Below are positions 51,018 to 60,650 of a stretch of DNA of 64,000 nucleotides, piece by piece. The notes beneath the pieces were generated by a model. It ran no database searches and was not told where the DNA came from. It saw only the letters and a list, made by a program, of their open reading frames with translations. The position numbers were made by a program, and so were the translations under genes. How positions within the stretch are numbered: the stretch's first letter is position 1; each line of letters opens with the position of its first letter. Source of the DNA: Pseudomonas fluorescens (GTDB lineage: Bacteria; Pseudomonadota; Gammaproteobacteria; Pseudomonadales; Pseudomonadaceae); NCBI RefSeq assembly GCF_003732425.1, contig NZ_MOBX01000016.1, forward strand, positions 434,001 through 498,000. Direction: 5' to 3'.

Positions 51018-51740
51018 TCAGTCGGCCAGTGCAGCCTTTTGCAGTTCGAAGATTTCGTTCATGCCTTGTTTGGCCAGTTCCAGCATGGCGTTCAAGTCTT
51101 CAGGCTGGAATGGCGCGCCTTCGGCGGTGCCCTGCACTTCGATGAAACCACCGGTGCTGGTCATCACCACGTTGAGGTCAGTCTCGGCAGCGGAATCTTC
51201 AAGATAGTCCAGATCCAGCACAGCCTCGCCCTGATACATGCCGACCGATACCGCACCGATCATTTGCTTGAGCGGGTCGCCGCCCTTCAGGCCGCCACGT
51301 TTCTTGATCACTTTCAGCGCATCAACCAGGGCAACCATGGCGCCGGTGATCGAAGCAGTGCGGGTGCCGCCGTCAGCCTGGATCACGTCGCAGTCGACGT
51401 ACAGGGTAACGTCGCCCAGCTTGGACATGTCCAGCGCAGCGCGCAGGGAGCGGCCGATCAGACGCTGGATTTCCAGGGTGCGACCGCCCTGCTTGCCACG
51501 GCTGGCTTCACGCTGGTTACGCTCGCCGGTGGCGCGCGGCAGCATGCCGTATTCGGCGGTCAACCAACCTTGGCCCTGGCCTTTGAGGAAGCGCGGCACG
51601 CCGTTTTCGACGCTGACGGTGCAGATGACTTTGGTATCACCGAATTCGACCAGTACGGATCCCTCGGCGTGTTTGGTGTAGTTGCGGGTAATGCGGATCG
51701 AGCGGAGCTGATCGGCAGCGCGACCACTTGGACGTTTCAT
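51018..51740 (-). CDS. rph: Ribonuclease PH
   Basis: Phosphorolytic 3'-5' exoribonuclease of 240 residues, the family length. It begins MKRPSGRAADQLRSIRITRN, with GEGSVLVEFGDTKVICTVSV-like early strand, RTLEIQRLIGRSLRAALD, DCDVIQADGGTRTASITGA and LDLDYLEDS. It trims tRNA 3' ends in hexameric form. It is divergent from yicC. Confidence 0.96.
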   Translation of the reverse strand: MKRPSGRAADQLRSIRITRNYTKHAEGSVLVEFGDTKVICTVSVENGVPRFLKGQGQGWLTAEYGMLPRATGERNQREASRGKQGGRTLEIQRLIGRSLRAALDMSKLGDVTLYVDCDVIQADGGTRTASITGAMVALVDALKVIKKRGGLKGGDPLKQMIGAVSVGMYQGEAVLDLDYLEDSAAETDLNVVMTSTGGFIEVQGTAEGAPFQPEDLNAMLELAKQGMNEIFELQKAALAD

Positions 51741-52010
51741 AGGGAATACCTGTACTGGGGACGGAAAACTGCCGAGCATTATAGAGCGCTGCACCGCGCC
51801 TGGGCACTCGTTAAAAATACCGACCGACGATCGAAGGACCTGAAACACCCATTACCGACGGGCTGCAGCCCTTTGTCACACCGTGTGTTTGGGCGCATTC
51901 GCCGCACTGCGCTACAATCCTGCGCCTTTGCTGCCAGTCGGCTTAAATTCATTGATATCGAGCCTGCGGAACATCCCTGCTGCGCCGATCTGCATTGCGA
52001 GGTCACCGCC

Positions 52011-52874
52011 ATGGTGCACAGCATGACCGCCTTCGCCCGCGTCGAAAAAGCCGGCGCACAGGGCACCCTGAGCTGGGAGCTGCGCTCGGTCAACAGCCGC
52101 TACCTTGAACCCCACCTGCGTTTGCCTGAGTCGTTTCGCGACCTCGAAGGCGCGGTGCGTGAAGCACTGCGTCAGGGCCTGTCGCGGGGCAAACTCGAAT
52201 GCACCCTGCGATTCACCGAAGAAAGCACCGGCAAAACCCTGCAAGTCGATCGCGAACGCGCCGCGCAACTGGTCGCTGCGGCGGAGACCGTTGCCGGCCT
52301 GATCAAGAACCCTGCCGCACTCAATCCACTTGAAGTACTGGCCTGGCCCGGCGTACTGGTGGGCGATGCGACCGACCCGCAGGCGCTGAGTGCCGACGCA
52401 CTGGCTCTGTTCAATCAAGGTTTGAAAGAGTTGAAGGCCGGCCGCGAGCGCGAAGGCGCGGAGCTGGCTCGCCTGATCAACGAACGCCTGACATCCATTG
52501 AAGAAGACGTTGTGACCCTGCGCGAACTGGTGCCGCAGATGCTGGCCACCCAGCGCCAGAAAGTTCTCGACCGCTTCGCCGACATGAAGGCCGAGCTGGA
52601 TCCGCAGCGCCTGGAACAGGAAATGGTCATCCTCGCGCAAAAGAGCGATGTGGCCGAAGAACTGGATCGCCTGAGCACCCACATCATCGAAGTGCGCCGG
52701 GTGCTCAAATCCGGTGGAGCGGCCGGTCGCCGCCTGGATTTCCTGATGCAGGAACTCAACCGCGAAGCCAACACACTGGGCTCCAAGGCCTTCGACCCGC
52801 GCAGCACCCAAGCCGCCGTCAACCTCAAGGTGTTGATCGAGCAGATGCGTGAACAAGTGCAGAATATTGAGTAA
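52011..52874 (+). CDS. YicC family endoribonuclease
   Basis: Protein of 287 residues, MVHSMTAFARVEKAGAQGTL, with the YicC N-terminal domain (SVNSRYLEPHLRLPESFRDL) and C-terminal DUF1732 segment (EELDRLSTHIIEVRRVLKSG, RLDFLMQELNREANTLGSKA). YicC proteins are reported to help degrade RNA. A start at MVHSMTAF is the conserved one; the very long open frame upstream is an artefact. gmk follows by 12 bases. Confidence 0.95.
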   Translation: MVHSMTAFARVEKAGAQGTLSWELRSVNSRYLEPHLRLPESFRDLEGAVREALRQGLSRGKLECTLRFTEESTGKTLQVDRERAAQLVAAAETVAGLIKNPAALNPLEVLAWPGVLVGDATDPQALSADALALFNQGLKELKAGREREGAELARLINERLTSIEEDVVTLRELVPQMLATQRQKVLDRFADMKAELDPQRLEQEMVILAQKSDVAEELDRLSTHIIEVRRVLKSGGAAGRRLDFLMQELNREANTLGSKAFDPRSTQAAVNLKVLIEQMREQVQNIE

Positions 52875-52886
52875 GGCTATCCCGAC

Positions 52887-53507
52887 ATGACCCACAGCAC
52901 CGGCACCCTGTACATCATTTCCGCCCCATCGGGCGCGGGCAAGAGCAGTCTGGTCAAGGCGTTGACCGACGCCATTCCGGAAATTCGCGTTTCGGTTTCC
53001 CACACCACCCGCGCCATGCGTCCAGGTGAAGTGGACGGCGTGAACTATCACTTCGTGACCCGCGAAGAGTTCGTGAAGATGGGCGAGCATGGCGACTTCC
53101 TCGAACGCGCCGAAGTCTTCGGCAACTTCTATGGCACCTCGCAAAGCCGCCTGCAGCAGACGCTGGACGAAGGTCACGACCTGATTCTGGAAATCGATTG
53201 GCAGGGCGCCGAGCAAGTGCGCAAGCTGATGCCGCAGGCACGCTCGGTCTTTATCCTGCCGCCGTCGCTTCAGGCCCTGCACCAGCGCCTGACCAACCGC
53301 GGCCAGGACAGCGACGAGATCATTGACGGGCGGATGCGCGAAGCGGTCAGCGAGATGAGTCACTATGTCGAGTACGACTACCTGATCATCAACGACGATT
53401 TTGCTCACGCACTGGACGATCTGAAGGCGATTTTTCGCGCCAATCAACTCCAACAGAAACGCCAGCAGGTACGTTTCGGCAAATTGCTGGCCGAATTGCT
53501 CGGTTAA
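52887..53507 (+). CDS. gmk: Guanylate kinase
   Basis: Enzyme of 206 residues with P-loop SAPSGAGKSSLVKAL near residue 13, GMP-binding SVSHTTRAMRPGEVDGVNYH and ILEIDWQGAEQVR. It phosphorylates GMP to GDP in purine metabolism. Co-directional with yicC and rpoZ. Confidence 0.97.
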   Translation: MTHSTGTLYIISAPSGAGKSSLVKALTDAIPEIRVSVSHTTRAMRPGEVDGVNYHFVTREEFVKMGEHGDFLERAEVFGNFYGTSQSRLQQTLDEGHDLILEIDWQGAEQVRKLMPQARSVFILPPSLQALHQRLTNRGQDSDEIIDGRMREAVSEMSHYVEYDYLIINDDFAHALDDLKAIFRANQLQQKRQQVRFGKLLAELLG

Positions 53508-53574
53508 TCAGCACTTCCCAAAACAGCTGCAAGCGCTTTACATTGGTGCTTGCAGCGCGTTGAAGGGCTTGGTC

Positions 53575-53611
53575 AAAAAATCAGCGCTTCCCTAATCGCT
53601 GGTGATTTTTT
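53575..53611 (+). terminator. Probable terminator behind gmk
   Basis: A run of As, stem TCAGCG/CGCTGgTGA with one bulged G, and six Ts. A second inverted repeat (GCTGCAAGC/GCTTGCAGC) lies just upstream at about 53525-53556. Confidence 0.6.
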
Positions 53612-53674
53612 AAACTGTTGAGTCCGCTCGCCCAACCGGGCAGCGCGCATATTGCATTCGCTCCGAGGAATACC

Positions 53675-53938
53675 ATGGCCCGCGTAACCGTTGAAGACTG
53701 CCTAGAACACGTGGAAAACCGCTTTGAGCTGGTCATGCTCTCTACCAAGCGTGCCCGTCAACTGGCCACCGGCGGCAAAGAGCCACTGGTTCAGTGGGAA
53801 AACGACAAGCCTACCGTTGTAGCGCTGCGTGAAATCGCTGAAGGCCTGATGAGCTACGAGTACATCGCCGAGCAGGAAATCGTCCAGGATGAGCCGCTGT
53901 TCGCAGCGTTCGAGGACGAGTCCAACGAGGCCGTCTAA
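53675..53938 (+). CDS. rpoZ: RNA polymerase omega subunit
   Basis: Protein of 87 residues starting MARVTVEDCLEHVENRFELV, with STKRARQLATGGKEPLVQWE. It promotes assembly of RNA polymerase and shapes the ppGpp site. It precedes spoT as in other gamma-proteobacteria. The start follows a GAGGAATACC site. Confidence 0.97.
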   Translation: MARVTVEDCLEHVENRFELVMLSTKRARQLATGGKEPLVQWENDKPTVVALREIAEGLMSYEYIAEQEIVQDEPLFAAFEDESNEAV

Positions 53939-53995
53939 GCCTATGCCTGGTCGACGTAGCACGGCGCGGGATCACAGCTTGCGGCAGGATTTATC

Positions 53996-56101
53996 ATGCC
54001 GAGCATAGACGCCCTCGCCGATCGCTTATCGACCTACCTCGGCAACGACCAGGTCAACCTGGTCCGCCGAGCGTATTTCTACGCCGAACAAGCCCACGAC
54101 GGCCAACGCCGCCGCAGCGGTGAGGCGTACGTCACGCATCCTCTTGCCGTGGCGAATATTCTTGCCGACATGCACATGGACCATCAGAGCCTGATGGCCG
54201 CGATGCTGCATGACGTGATCGAAGACACCGGTATCGCCAAAGAAGCGCTGCAAGCGCAGTTCGGTGAAACCGTGGCCGAACTGGTCGACGGGGTCAGCAA
54301 ACTGACCCAGATGAATTTCGAGACCAAGGCCGAAGCCCAAGCGGAAAACTTCCAGAAAATGGCCATGGCCATGGCGCGCGACATCCGCGTGATCCTGGTC
54401 AAGCTCGCCGACCGCCTGCACAACATGCGCACGCTGGAAGTACTGTCCGGGGAAAAACGCCGCCGGATCGCCAAGGAAACCCTCGAAATCTACGCGCCCA
54501 TCGCCAACCGGCTGGGCATGCATGCGATCCGCATCGAATTCGAAGACCTCGGCTTCAAGGCCATGCACCCGATGCGTTCCGCGCGGATCTACCAGGCGGT
54601 CAAGCGCGCCCGGGGCAACCGCAAGGAAATCGTCAACAAGATCGAAGAATCCCTCGGCCATTGCCTCGCCATCGACGGCATCCAGGGTGAAGTCAGCGGT
54701 CGTCAGAAACATCTCTACGGCATCTACAAGAAAATGCGCGGCAAGCGTCGGGCCTTCAACGAGATCATGGACGTCTACGCGTTCCGGATCATCGTCGACA
54801 AGGTCGATACCTGCTACCGCGTGCTAGGCGCTGTACATAATTTGTACAAACCGTTGCCGGGTCGCTTCAAGGATTACATCGCGATTCCCAAAGCCAACGG
54901 CTATCAGTCGCTGCACACCACGCTGTTCGGCATGCACGGCGTACCGATCGAGATCCAGATCCGTACCCGTGAAATGGAAGAGATGGCCAACAACGGCATT
55001 GCCGCCCATTGGCTGTACAAATCCAGCGGTGACGAACAACCAAAAGGCACCCATGCCCGCGCCCGTCAGTGGGTCAAAGGCGTGCTGGAAATGCAGCAAC
55101 GTGCCGGCAACTCGCTGGAATTCATTGAAAGCGTGAAGATCGACCTGTTCCCGGACGAGGTCTACGTGTTCACGCCCAAAGGCCGGATCATGGAGCTGCC
55201 GAAAGGCTCCACGGCGGTCGACTTCGCGTACGCGGTGCACACCGACGTCGGCAACAGCTGCATCGCCTGCCGGATCAACCGGCGTCTCGCGCCGCTGTCC
55301 GAACCGTTGCAAAGCGGCTCCACGGTCGAGATCGTCAGCGCTCCCGGTGCGCGGCCAAACCCGGCGTGGCTCAACTTCGTGGTCACCGGCAAGGCACGCA
55401 CGCACATCCGTCATGCGCTGAAACTGCAACGCCGCTCCGAATCCATCAGCCTTGGCGAACGCCTGCTGAACAAAGTGCTCAACGGTTTCGACAGCTCGCT
55501 GGAAAAAATCCCGGCCGAGCGCGTCAAGGCCATGCTCACCGAGTATCGCCTCGAACTGATCGAAGACCTGCTCGAAGACATTGGCCTGGGCAACCGCATG
55601 GCCTATGTGGTCGCCCGCCGCCTGCTTGGCGAAGGCGAACAGTTGCCAAGCCCGGAAGGCCCGTTGGCGATTCGTGGCACCGAAGGTCTGGTGCTCAGCT
55701 ACGCCAAGTGCTGCACACCGATCCCGGGCGACCCGATTGTCGGGCACCTGTCGGCGGGCAAAGGCATGGTCGTGCACCTCGACAACTGCCGCAATATCAG
55801 CGAAATCAGGCACAACCCGGAAAAATGCATCCAGCTCTCGTGGGCCAAGGATGTCACCGGCGAATTCAACGTCGAACTGCGCGTCGAGCTGGAACACCAG
55901 CGCGGCCTGATCGCTCTGCTGGCCAGCAGCGTCAACGCGGCCGACGGCAATATCGAGAAAATCAGCATGGACGAACGCGATGGTCGCATCAGCGTGGTCC
56001 AGTTGGTGGTCAGCGTCCACGACCGTGTGCACCTGGCCCGCGTGATCAAGAAGCTGCGCGCCTTGACCGGGGTGATCCGCATCACCCGCATGCGTGCATA
56101 A
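53996..56101 (+). CDS. spoT: Bifunctional (p)ppGpp synthetase/hydrolase SpoT
   Basis: Protein of 701 residues, standard SpoT length. The HD hydrolase domain has THPLAVANIL, MLHDVIEDT and KLADRLHNMRTL; the synthetase-like domain has YAFRIIVDKVDTCYRVLGAV and PKANGYQSLHTTL; a TGS domain follows at about 385-445 (VYVFTPKGRIMELPKGSTAV), then a helical/zinc-finger-type region and a C-terminal ACT domain. It degrades ppGpp and makes it under carbon or fatty-acid starvation. It overlaps functionally with rpoZ upstream. Confidence 0.97.
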   Translation: MPSIDALADRLSTYLGNDQVNLVRRAYFYAEQAHDGQRRRSGEAYVTHPLAVANILADMHMDHQSLMAAMLHDVIEDTGIAKEALQAQFGETVAELVDGVSKLTQMNFETKAEAQAENFQKMAMAMARDIRVILVKLADRLHNMRTLEVLSGEKRRRIAKETLEIYAPIANRLGMHAIRIEFEDLGFKAMHPMRSARIYQAVKRARGNRKEIVNKIEESLGHCLAIDGIQGEVSGRQKHLYGIYKKMRGKRRAFNEIMDVYAFRIIVDKVDTCYRVLGAVHNLYKPLPGRFKDYIAIPKANGYQSLHTTLFGMHGVPIEIQIRTREMEEMANNGIAAHWLYKSSGDEQPKGTHARARQWVKGVLEMQQRAGNSLEFIESVKIDLFPDEVYVFTPKGRIMELPKGSTAVDFAYAVHTDVGNSCIACRINRRLAPLSEPLQSGSTVEIVSAPGARPNPAWLNFVVTGKARTHIRHALKLQRRSESISLGERLLNKVLNGFDSSLEKIPAERVKAMLTEYRLELIEDLLEDIGLGNRMAYVVARRLLGEGEQLPSPEGPLAIRGTEGLVLSYAKCCTPIPGDPIVGHLSAGKGMVVHLDNCRNISEIRHNPEKCIQLSWAKDVTGEFNVELRVELEHQRGLIALLASSVNAADGNIEKISMDERDGRISVVQLVVSVHDRVHLARVIKKLRALTGVIRITRMRA

Positions 56102-56125
56102 CCTGCCTATTACAAGGAGTCATAT

Positions 56126-56506
56126 ATGACCAAAACCGTAATCACCAGCGACAAGGCCCCGGCCGCCATCGGTACTTACTCCCAGGCGATCAAGGCAGGC
56201 AACACCGTTTACATGTCGGGCCAGATTCCGCTGGACCCAAAAACCATGGAACTGGTGGAAGGCTTCGAAGCCCAGACCGTACAGGTGTTCGAGAACCTCA
56301 AAGCCGTGGCCGAAGCCGCCGGCGGTTCGTTCAAGGACATCGTCAAACTGAACATCTTCCTCACCGACTTGAGCCACTTCGCCAAGGTCAACGAGATCAT
56401 GGGCAAGTACTTCGACCAGCCATACCCGGCCCGCGCCGCCATCGGCGTAGCTGCCCTGCCAAAGGGTTCGCAGGTTGAAATGGATGCCATTCTGGTCATC
56501 GAGTGA
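56126..56506 (+). CDS. ridA: RidA family 2-iminobutanoate/2-iminopropanoate deaminase
   Basis: Protein of 126 residues starting MTKTVITSDKAPAAIGTYSQ, with MSGQIPLDP and the closing PARAAIGVAALPKGSQVEMD containing the active-site Arg. This is the archetypal RidA, distinct from the dad-linked paralogue in the same window. It detoxifies enamines from PLP enzymes. It follows spoT by 24 bases behind an AAGGAG site. Confidence 0.95.
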   Translation: MTKTVITSDKAPAAIGTYSQAIKAGNTVYMSGQIPLDPKTMELVEGFEAQTVQVFENLKAVAEAAGGSFKDIVKLNIFLTDLSHFAKVNEIMGKYFDQPYPARAAIGVAALPKGSQVEMDAILVIE

Positions 56507-56575
56507 TGCGCACGGCGCGGCCTTCAACCGCCGCGCCGACTGCTCAGCAAGAAAAGGTTTTGAAAGGATTCCACC

Positions 56576-57316
56576 ATGCGCAAAGCGCTAGCTCTCCCGC
56601 TGCTCGCCATTTTCCTCGGCGGCTGCGCCAGCAACCCTGCCGACCGTGACATCAGCGGCACCTGGATCAACCAGGTGGCGATCGATGCCGCAGCCAAGGG
56701 CGGCCCCCTGCGCGAAGCGCTTCAGGCTTACGGCCCGAACCTTGAGTGGGACGTCAACACCAAGGCCGGTCAAGCCCGCTACACCAACGGTTTTGAGAAC
56801 GTCGAAGGACGGCTGCTGGGCGAACAGTCCGGCGCCTGGAAAGTCGACTTCTATGGCAGCTCCGCCAGTGAGCTGAAACGCGACGGCGGGCAACTGCAGC
56901 AAGCCGCCAGCGAGAACGAACCCGAGCAGGTTTTCGACCGTGCCCAGATTCCTGTGCCGGAAGGTGCACCGATCGGTGCCAGTTTCGAACGTGCGCTGTA
57001 TTCGGCCTACATGGGCGGTAACTGGACAATCGCCAGCGGTCAGGGCGAAGGCGGCACCGTGCAGTTCCAGGCTGACGGCCAGGTGTCCGGCCTGCCCGGC
57101 GCCGACCGTTATGCCTTGTGCCTGGCGGGCGATTGCGCGTCGATGAGCAGCACCAACGACAACATGTGGTTGCAGCTAAACGGTCAGGGCAACGCCTATA
57201 TCTTTGCGCGCAAGGGCAAGGAGCTGGAGATCTTCCAGGCGGTGAACACGGCACTGGCGGATGAAATGCCGCAATACACGCCGGGCGAGCGCAAGTGGTT
57301 GCTCGAAAAGCAGTAA
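56576..57316 (+). CDS. Hypothetical lipoprotein
   Basis: Protein of 246 residues with a lipobox LLAIFLGGCAS (Cys18), so it is probably an outer-membrane or periplasmic lipoprotein. After that, DISGTWINQVAIDAAAKGGP recalls a lipocalin-like start, and repeated strands with GTVQFQADGQVSGLPGADRY suggest a beta-rich fold. The family is not named; it stands at the position of PAO1 PA5340. The start ATG follows AAAGGATT. Confidence 0.75.
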   Translation: MRKALALPLLAIFLGGCASNPADRDISGTWINQVAIDAAAKGGPLREALQAYGPNLEWDVNTKAGQARYTNGFENVEGRLLGEQSGAWKVDFYGSSASELKRDGGQLQQAASENEPEQVFDRAQIPVPEGAPIGASFERALYSAYMGGNWTIASGQGEGGTVQFQADGQVSGLPGADRYALCLAGDCASMSSTNDNMWLQLNGQGNAYIFARKGKELEIFQAVNTALADEMPQYTPGERKWLLEKQ

Positions 57317-57343
57317 GCACACTCGGAAGCACCGCAGATCCAA

Positions 57344-57435
57344 TGTAGGAGTGAGCCTGCTCGCGATAGCTATTTAACAGTCAGCATATGTGTTGAATGT
57401 TAAGGCCTCATCGCGAGCAGGCTCACTCCTACAGT
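57344..57435. repeat. REP pair (REPIN), TGTAGGAGTGAGCCTGCTCGCG type
   Basis: Inverted copies of TGTAGGAGTGAGCCTGCTCG lie between the convergent lipoprotein and NAD-epimerase genes. Confidence 0.92.
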
Positions 57436-57456
57436 TGTATTGGGGGTGCCTGGGAG

Positions 57457-58314
57457 TCAGCACTTACCTTCGAGGATCGCCGCGTAACCTTCGCGGTAGC
57501 TTGGGTAAGTCGGCATCCAGCCCAACGCTTTAGCCCGGGCATTGCTGCAACGCTTGCTGCCCGTGCGCCGAACGCTGGCGTCTTCCGCCCATTCGGTAAC
57601 GCCCAGATACTCTCGCAACCAGGCCACCACTTCGGCCAAGGGCGCCGGTGCATCGTCGACGCCGATGTAGAAATCCTCCAGCTTCACGCCCTGTCGATCC
57701 TTCTCCAACAGAAACGCCAGTAATCCCGCCGCGTCGTCAGCATGAATCCGATTGCCATACAGCGGCGGCTCCACCGCCACGCGATAACCGCGACGTACCT
57801 GGGTCAGCAGCCATTCGCGGCCCGGGCCGTAAATCCCGGTCAGGCGCAGGATGCTCGCAGGGATGCCGCTGTTTAGAGCCACCTGCTCCGCCTCCAGCAT
57901 CAAGCGCCCGGAATAACCGGCAGCGACGGTTTCTGATTGCTCATCCACCCACGCACCATCCTGCTGCCCATACACACTGCTGCTGGACACGAAGACCAGC
58001 CGCTCAGGCACCTGCCCGTAATCCTCCAGCCAGCTCAGGACATTCTGCAAACCCTGCACATAAGCCGCACGATAACCGGCCTCATCGTGATCGGTGGCAG
58101 CGGCGCAATACACCAGATAGTCCACGGCACCCACCGGCCAGGTCACCGGGCACTCTTCGTTGAACAGATCGCCGGCAACGCCAATCACCCCGTCGGGCAG
58201 CTTCGAAACATCCCGGCGCAAGCCATGAACTTCCCAGCCAGCCGCCAGCAATTGCCTGGCCAGACGACTGCCGACATCACCACAACCGGCAATCAAAACA
58301 GAAGGCGCGGACAT
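57457..58314 (-). CDS. NAD(P)-dependent epimerase/dehydratase family protein
   Basis: Extended short-chain dehydrogenase-type protein of 285 residues. The nucleotide motif is VLIAGCGDVGSRLARQLL, with LVFVSSSSVYGQQDGAWVDE (YxxxK replaced by the YeeZ-like pattern) and LRLTGIYGPGREWL. It resembles YeeZ. The reaction is unknown. The start follows AGGAGTTTTTTG. It diverges from exbB. Confidence 0.85.
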   Translation of the reverse strand: MSAPSVLIAGCGDVGSRLARQLLAAGWEVHGLRRDVSKLPDGVIGVAGDLFNEECPVTWPVGAVDYLVYCAAATDHDEAGYRAAYVQGLQNVLSWLEDYGQVPERLVFVSSSSVYGQQDGAWVDEQSETVAAGYSGRLMLEAEQVALNSGIPASILRLTGIYGPGREWLLTQVRRGYRVAVEPPLYGNRIHADDAAGLLAFLLEKDRQGVKLEDFYIGVDDAPAPLAEVVAWLREYLGVTEWAEDASVRRTGSKRCSNARAKALGWMPTYPSYREGYAAILEGKC

Positions 58315-58403
58315 CAAAAAACTCCTATCGGAAAGACACAGACTAGCGCTGGCAAAGGACGGACGGCTAGCAATGAAGGAAAAAAAGATACTCTATTACT
58401 TTT

Positions 58404-58422
58404 GTTAACAAGAATTACTTGC
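58404..58422 (+). promoter_or_regulatory. Fur-box-like sequence upstream of exbB
   Basis: GTTAACAAGAATTACTTGC matches the 19-base Fur consensus at 11 positions. It lies in an AT-rich stretch 80 bases before exbB. Iron control of ExbBD-TonB is expected from other species, so the site is plausible but not strong. Confidence 0.4.
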
Positions 58423-58502
58423 AATAATGCACGCCACTTTTGTTCTCGGCCTTACGAGGCCTGGTAGAGCATCACCGTTTTTCTATCTCAGGTCCGGCCA
58501 GC

Positions 58503-59456
58503 ATGACACGCAATCAAATCCCCGCTTCGCCAACCAATCGACCTCGCGCCTGGAGCGCAGTGGCGGCTTTGCTGCTCAGCCTGATGCTGGCACCGACCGC
58601 CGCTTTCGCCGACGCCCAGGCACCGGCCACTCCGGCCGCCACCGAGCAAAGCGCACCTGCCGCCACTCCGGCTGCCCCGGCCGCTACCGATCCGGTACAG
58701 GCTGTTGATGCTGCCGACGTCCCTGAAGTCCTCGAAGCCGACAACTCCCTGGGCATGGCCCACGACCTGTCGCCGTGGGGCATGTACCAGAACGCCGACA
58801 TCATCGTGAAAATCGTGATGATCGGTCTGGCCATCGCGTCCATCATCACCTGGACCATCTGGATTGCCAAAGGCTTCGAGCTGATGGGCGCCAAGCGTCG
58901 TCTGCGTGGCGAAATCGCCGCCCTGAAGAAAGCCACCACCCTTAAAGAAGCCAGCACCACGGCGGCGAAGGAAGGCACCCTCGCCAACCTGCTGGTGCAC
59001 GACGCGCTCGAAGAAATGCGCCTGTCGGTCAACAGCCGCGAGAAAGAAGGCATCAAGGAGCGCGTCAGCTTCCGTCTCGAGCGCCTGGTGGCAGCCTGCG
59101 GTCGCAACATGAGCAGCGGCACCGGCGTCCTCGCCACCATCGGTTCCACCGCGCCGTTCGTGGGCCTGTTCGGTACCGTGTGGGGCATCATGAACTCCTT
59201 CATCGGTATCGCCAAAACCCAGACCACCAACCTCGCCGTCGTGGCGCCAGGTATTGCCGAAGCACTGCTGGCCACCGCACTGGGTCTGGTTGCGGCGATT
59301 CCTGCGGTAGTGATCTACAACGTTTTCGCCCGCTCCATCGCCGGTTACAAAGCGCAGGTTTCCGATGCCTCGGCAGAAGTTCTGCTGCTGGTCAGTCGCG
59401 ACCTCGATCACCAGCCTGAGCGCAGCTCGCAACCGCACATGGTGAAAGTGGGGTAA
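58503..59456 (+). CDS. exbB: TonB-system proton channel protein ExbB
   Basis: Protein of 317 residues. An N-terminal signal-like segment and Ala/Pro-rich extension (about 20-75) precede a MotA/TolQ/ExbB core with three helices; STAPFVGLFGTVWGIMNSFI and APGIAEALLATALGLVAAIP are the conserved channel motifs. The extension is typical of Pseudomonas ExbB. With ExbD it converts proton flow into motion of TonB. It heads exbB-exbD-tonB. Confidence 0.95.
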   Translation: MTRNQIPASPTNRPRAWSAVAALLLSLMLAPTAAFADAQAPATPAATEQSAPAATPAAPAATDPVQAVDAADVPEVLEADNSLGMAHDLSPWGMYQNADIIVKIVMIGLAIASIITWTIWIAKGFELMGAKRRLRGEIAALKKATTLKEASTTAAKEGTLANLLVHDALEEMRLSVNSREKEGIKERVSFRLERLVAACGRNMSSGTGVLATIGSTAPFVGLFGTVWGIMNSFIGIAKTQTTNLAVVAPGIAEALLATALGLVAAIPAVVIYNVFARSIAGYKAQVSDASAEVLLLVSRDLDHQPERSSQPHMVKVG

Positions 59457-59462
59457 TCGGCC

Positions 59463-59891
59463 ATGGGCCTGCATTTGAAAGAAGGCGCAGACGACGATCT
59501 GGCCGAGAACCACGAAATCAACGTCACGCCGTTCATCGACGTGATGCTGGTGTTGTTGATCATCTTCATGGTGGCCGCTCCATTGGCCACTGTGGATATC
59601 AAAGTCGACCTGCCTGCTTCGACCGCCAAACCGGCGCCGCGGCCAGAAAAACCGGTGTTCCTCAGCGTCAAGGCTGACCAGCGCCTGTACATCGGTGACG
59701 ACGAAGTCAAAGCCGAAACCCTTGGCGCCGTACTCGACGCCAAGACCCAGGGCAAGAAAGACACCACCATCTTCTTCCAGGCCGATAAAGGCGTGGATTA
59801 CGGCGACCTGATGAGCGTGATGGACAAACTGCGCTCGGCCGGTTACCTGAAGGTCGGTCTGGTCGGACTTGAGACGGCAGCCAAGAAATGA
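59463..59891 (+). CDS. exbD: TonB-system protein ExbD
   Basis: Protein of 142 residues with one N-terminal transmembrane helix containing the essential aspartate (INVTPFIDVMLVLLIIFMVA) and a periplasmic ExbD/TolR domain. It lies 6 bases after exbB and overlaps tonB by 4 bases (ATGA). Confidence 0.95.
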   Translation: MGLHLKEGADDDLAENHEINVTPFIDVMLVLLIIFMVAAPLATVDIKVDLPASTAKPAPRPEKPVFLSVKADQRLYIGDDEVKAETLGAVLDAKTQGKKDTTIFFQADKGVDYGDLMSVMDKLRSAGYLKVGLVGLETAAKK

Positions 59892-60634
59892 TCACCACGC
59901 GCCATAAGCTGACGCGTTACAGCGGTAGCCTGGCCGTGGTGCTGGGCGTTCATGCGCTAGCCATCGCGCTGGCGCTGAACTGGACCGCCCGCCCGCCCAT
60001 CGAATTGCCGCCGCAGGCAATGATGGTCGAGCTGGCCCCGGTTCCGGCCCCGCCACCGCCTGCTCCGCCGAAAGTCGTCACACCGCCGCAGCCACCGGCT
60101 CCGGTTGAAGAGTTGCCGATTCCGAAGCTGGCCGAAGCCCCGAAAGCTGAAATCGCGGTGCAGAAACCCAAACCGAAGCCAAAGCCTAAACCGCCGAAGC
60201 CGGTCGAGAAGAAGCTGCCTGATCCACCGAAGGAAAAACCTTCCGAGGAGAAACCGGCCGACACGCCACCGACTCCAGCGCCGACGGAGAAATCTGCTGC
60301 ACCTGCGCCGGGTCCGTCACCGGCTCAATTGGCCGCCAAGGCCAGCTGGCAAGGCACCCTGCTCGCGCATTTGGCCAAGTACAAAAAGTACCCGCAAAGT
60401 GCTCAGGCACGGGGCAAGGAAGGCTTGAACCGACTGCGTTTCGTGGTAGATGCCGAAGGTAATGTGCTGTCGTTTGAACTGGTGGGCCGCTCCGGCAACG
60501 CCGATCTGGACCGGGCCACCCTGGAAATGATCCGCCGCGCACAACCGCTGCCCAAGCCACCGGCTGACATGTTGACCAATGGCTCGATCGAAATTGTTGC
60601 GCCGTTTGTGTACTCGCTCGAACGCCGCCGCTAA
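59888..60634 (+). CDS. tonB: Energy transducer TonB
   Basis: Protein of 248 residues. One N-terminal helix (LAVVLGVHALAIALALNW), a long Pro/Lys/Glu-rich spacer (about 45-145) with KPKPKPKPPKP-type repeats to span the periplasm, and a C-terminal TonB domain with YKKYPQSAQARGKEGLNRLR. It transmits inner-membrane energy to TonB-dependent receptors for siderophores. Its start overlaps exbD, so the three genes form a translationally coupled operon. Confidence 0.95.
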   Translation: MITTRHKLTRYSGSLAVVLGVHALAIALALNWTARPPIELPPQAMMVELAPVPAPPPPAPPKVVTPPQPPAPVEELPIPKLAEAPKAEIAVQKPKPKPKPKPPKPVEKKLPDPPKEKPSEEKPADTPPTPAPTEKSAAPAPGPSPAQLAAKASWQGTLLAHLAKYKKYPQSAQARGKEGLNRLRFVVDAEGNVLSFELVGRSGNADLDRATLEMIRRAQPLPKPPADMLTNGSIEIVAPFVYSLERRR

Positions 60635-60650
60635 GCAACACCGCAGTACC

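Noticed and set aside
51912..53453. 513-codon minus-strand frame across yicC and gmk
   Set aside because: Covers two well-conserved plus-strand genes and carries no recognisable family sequence.
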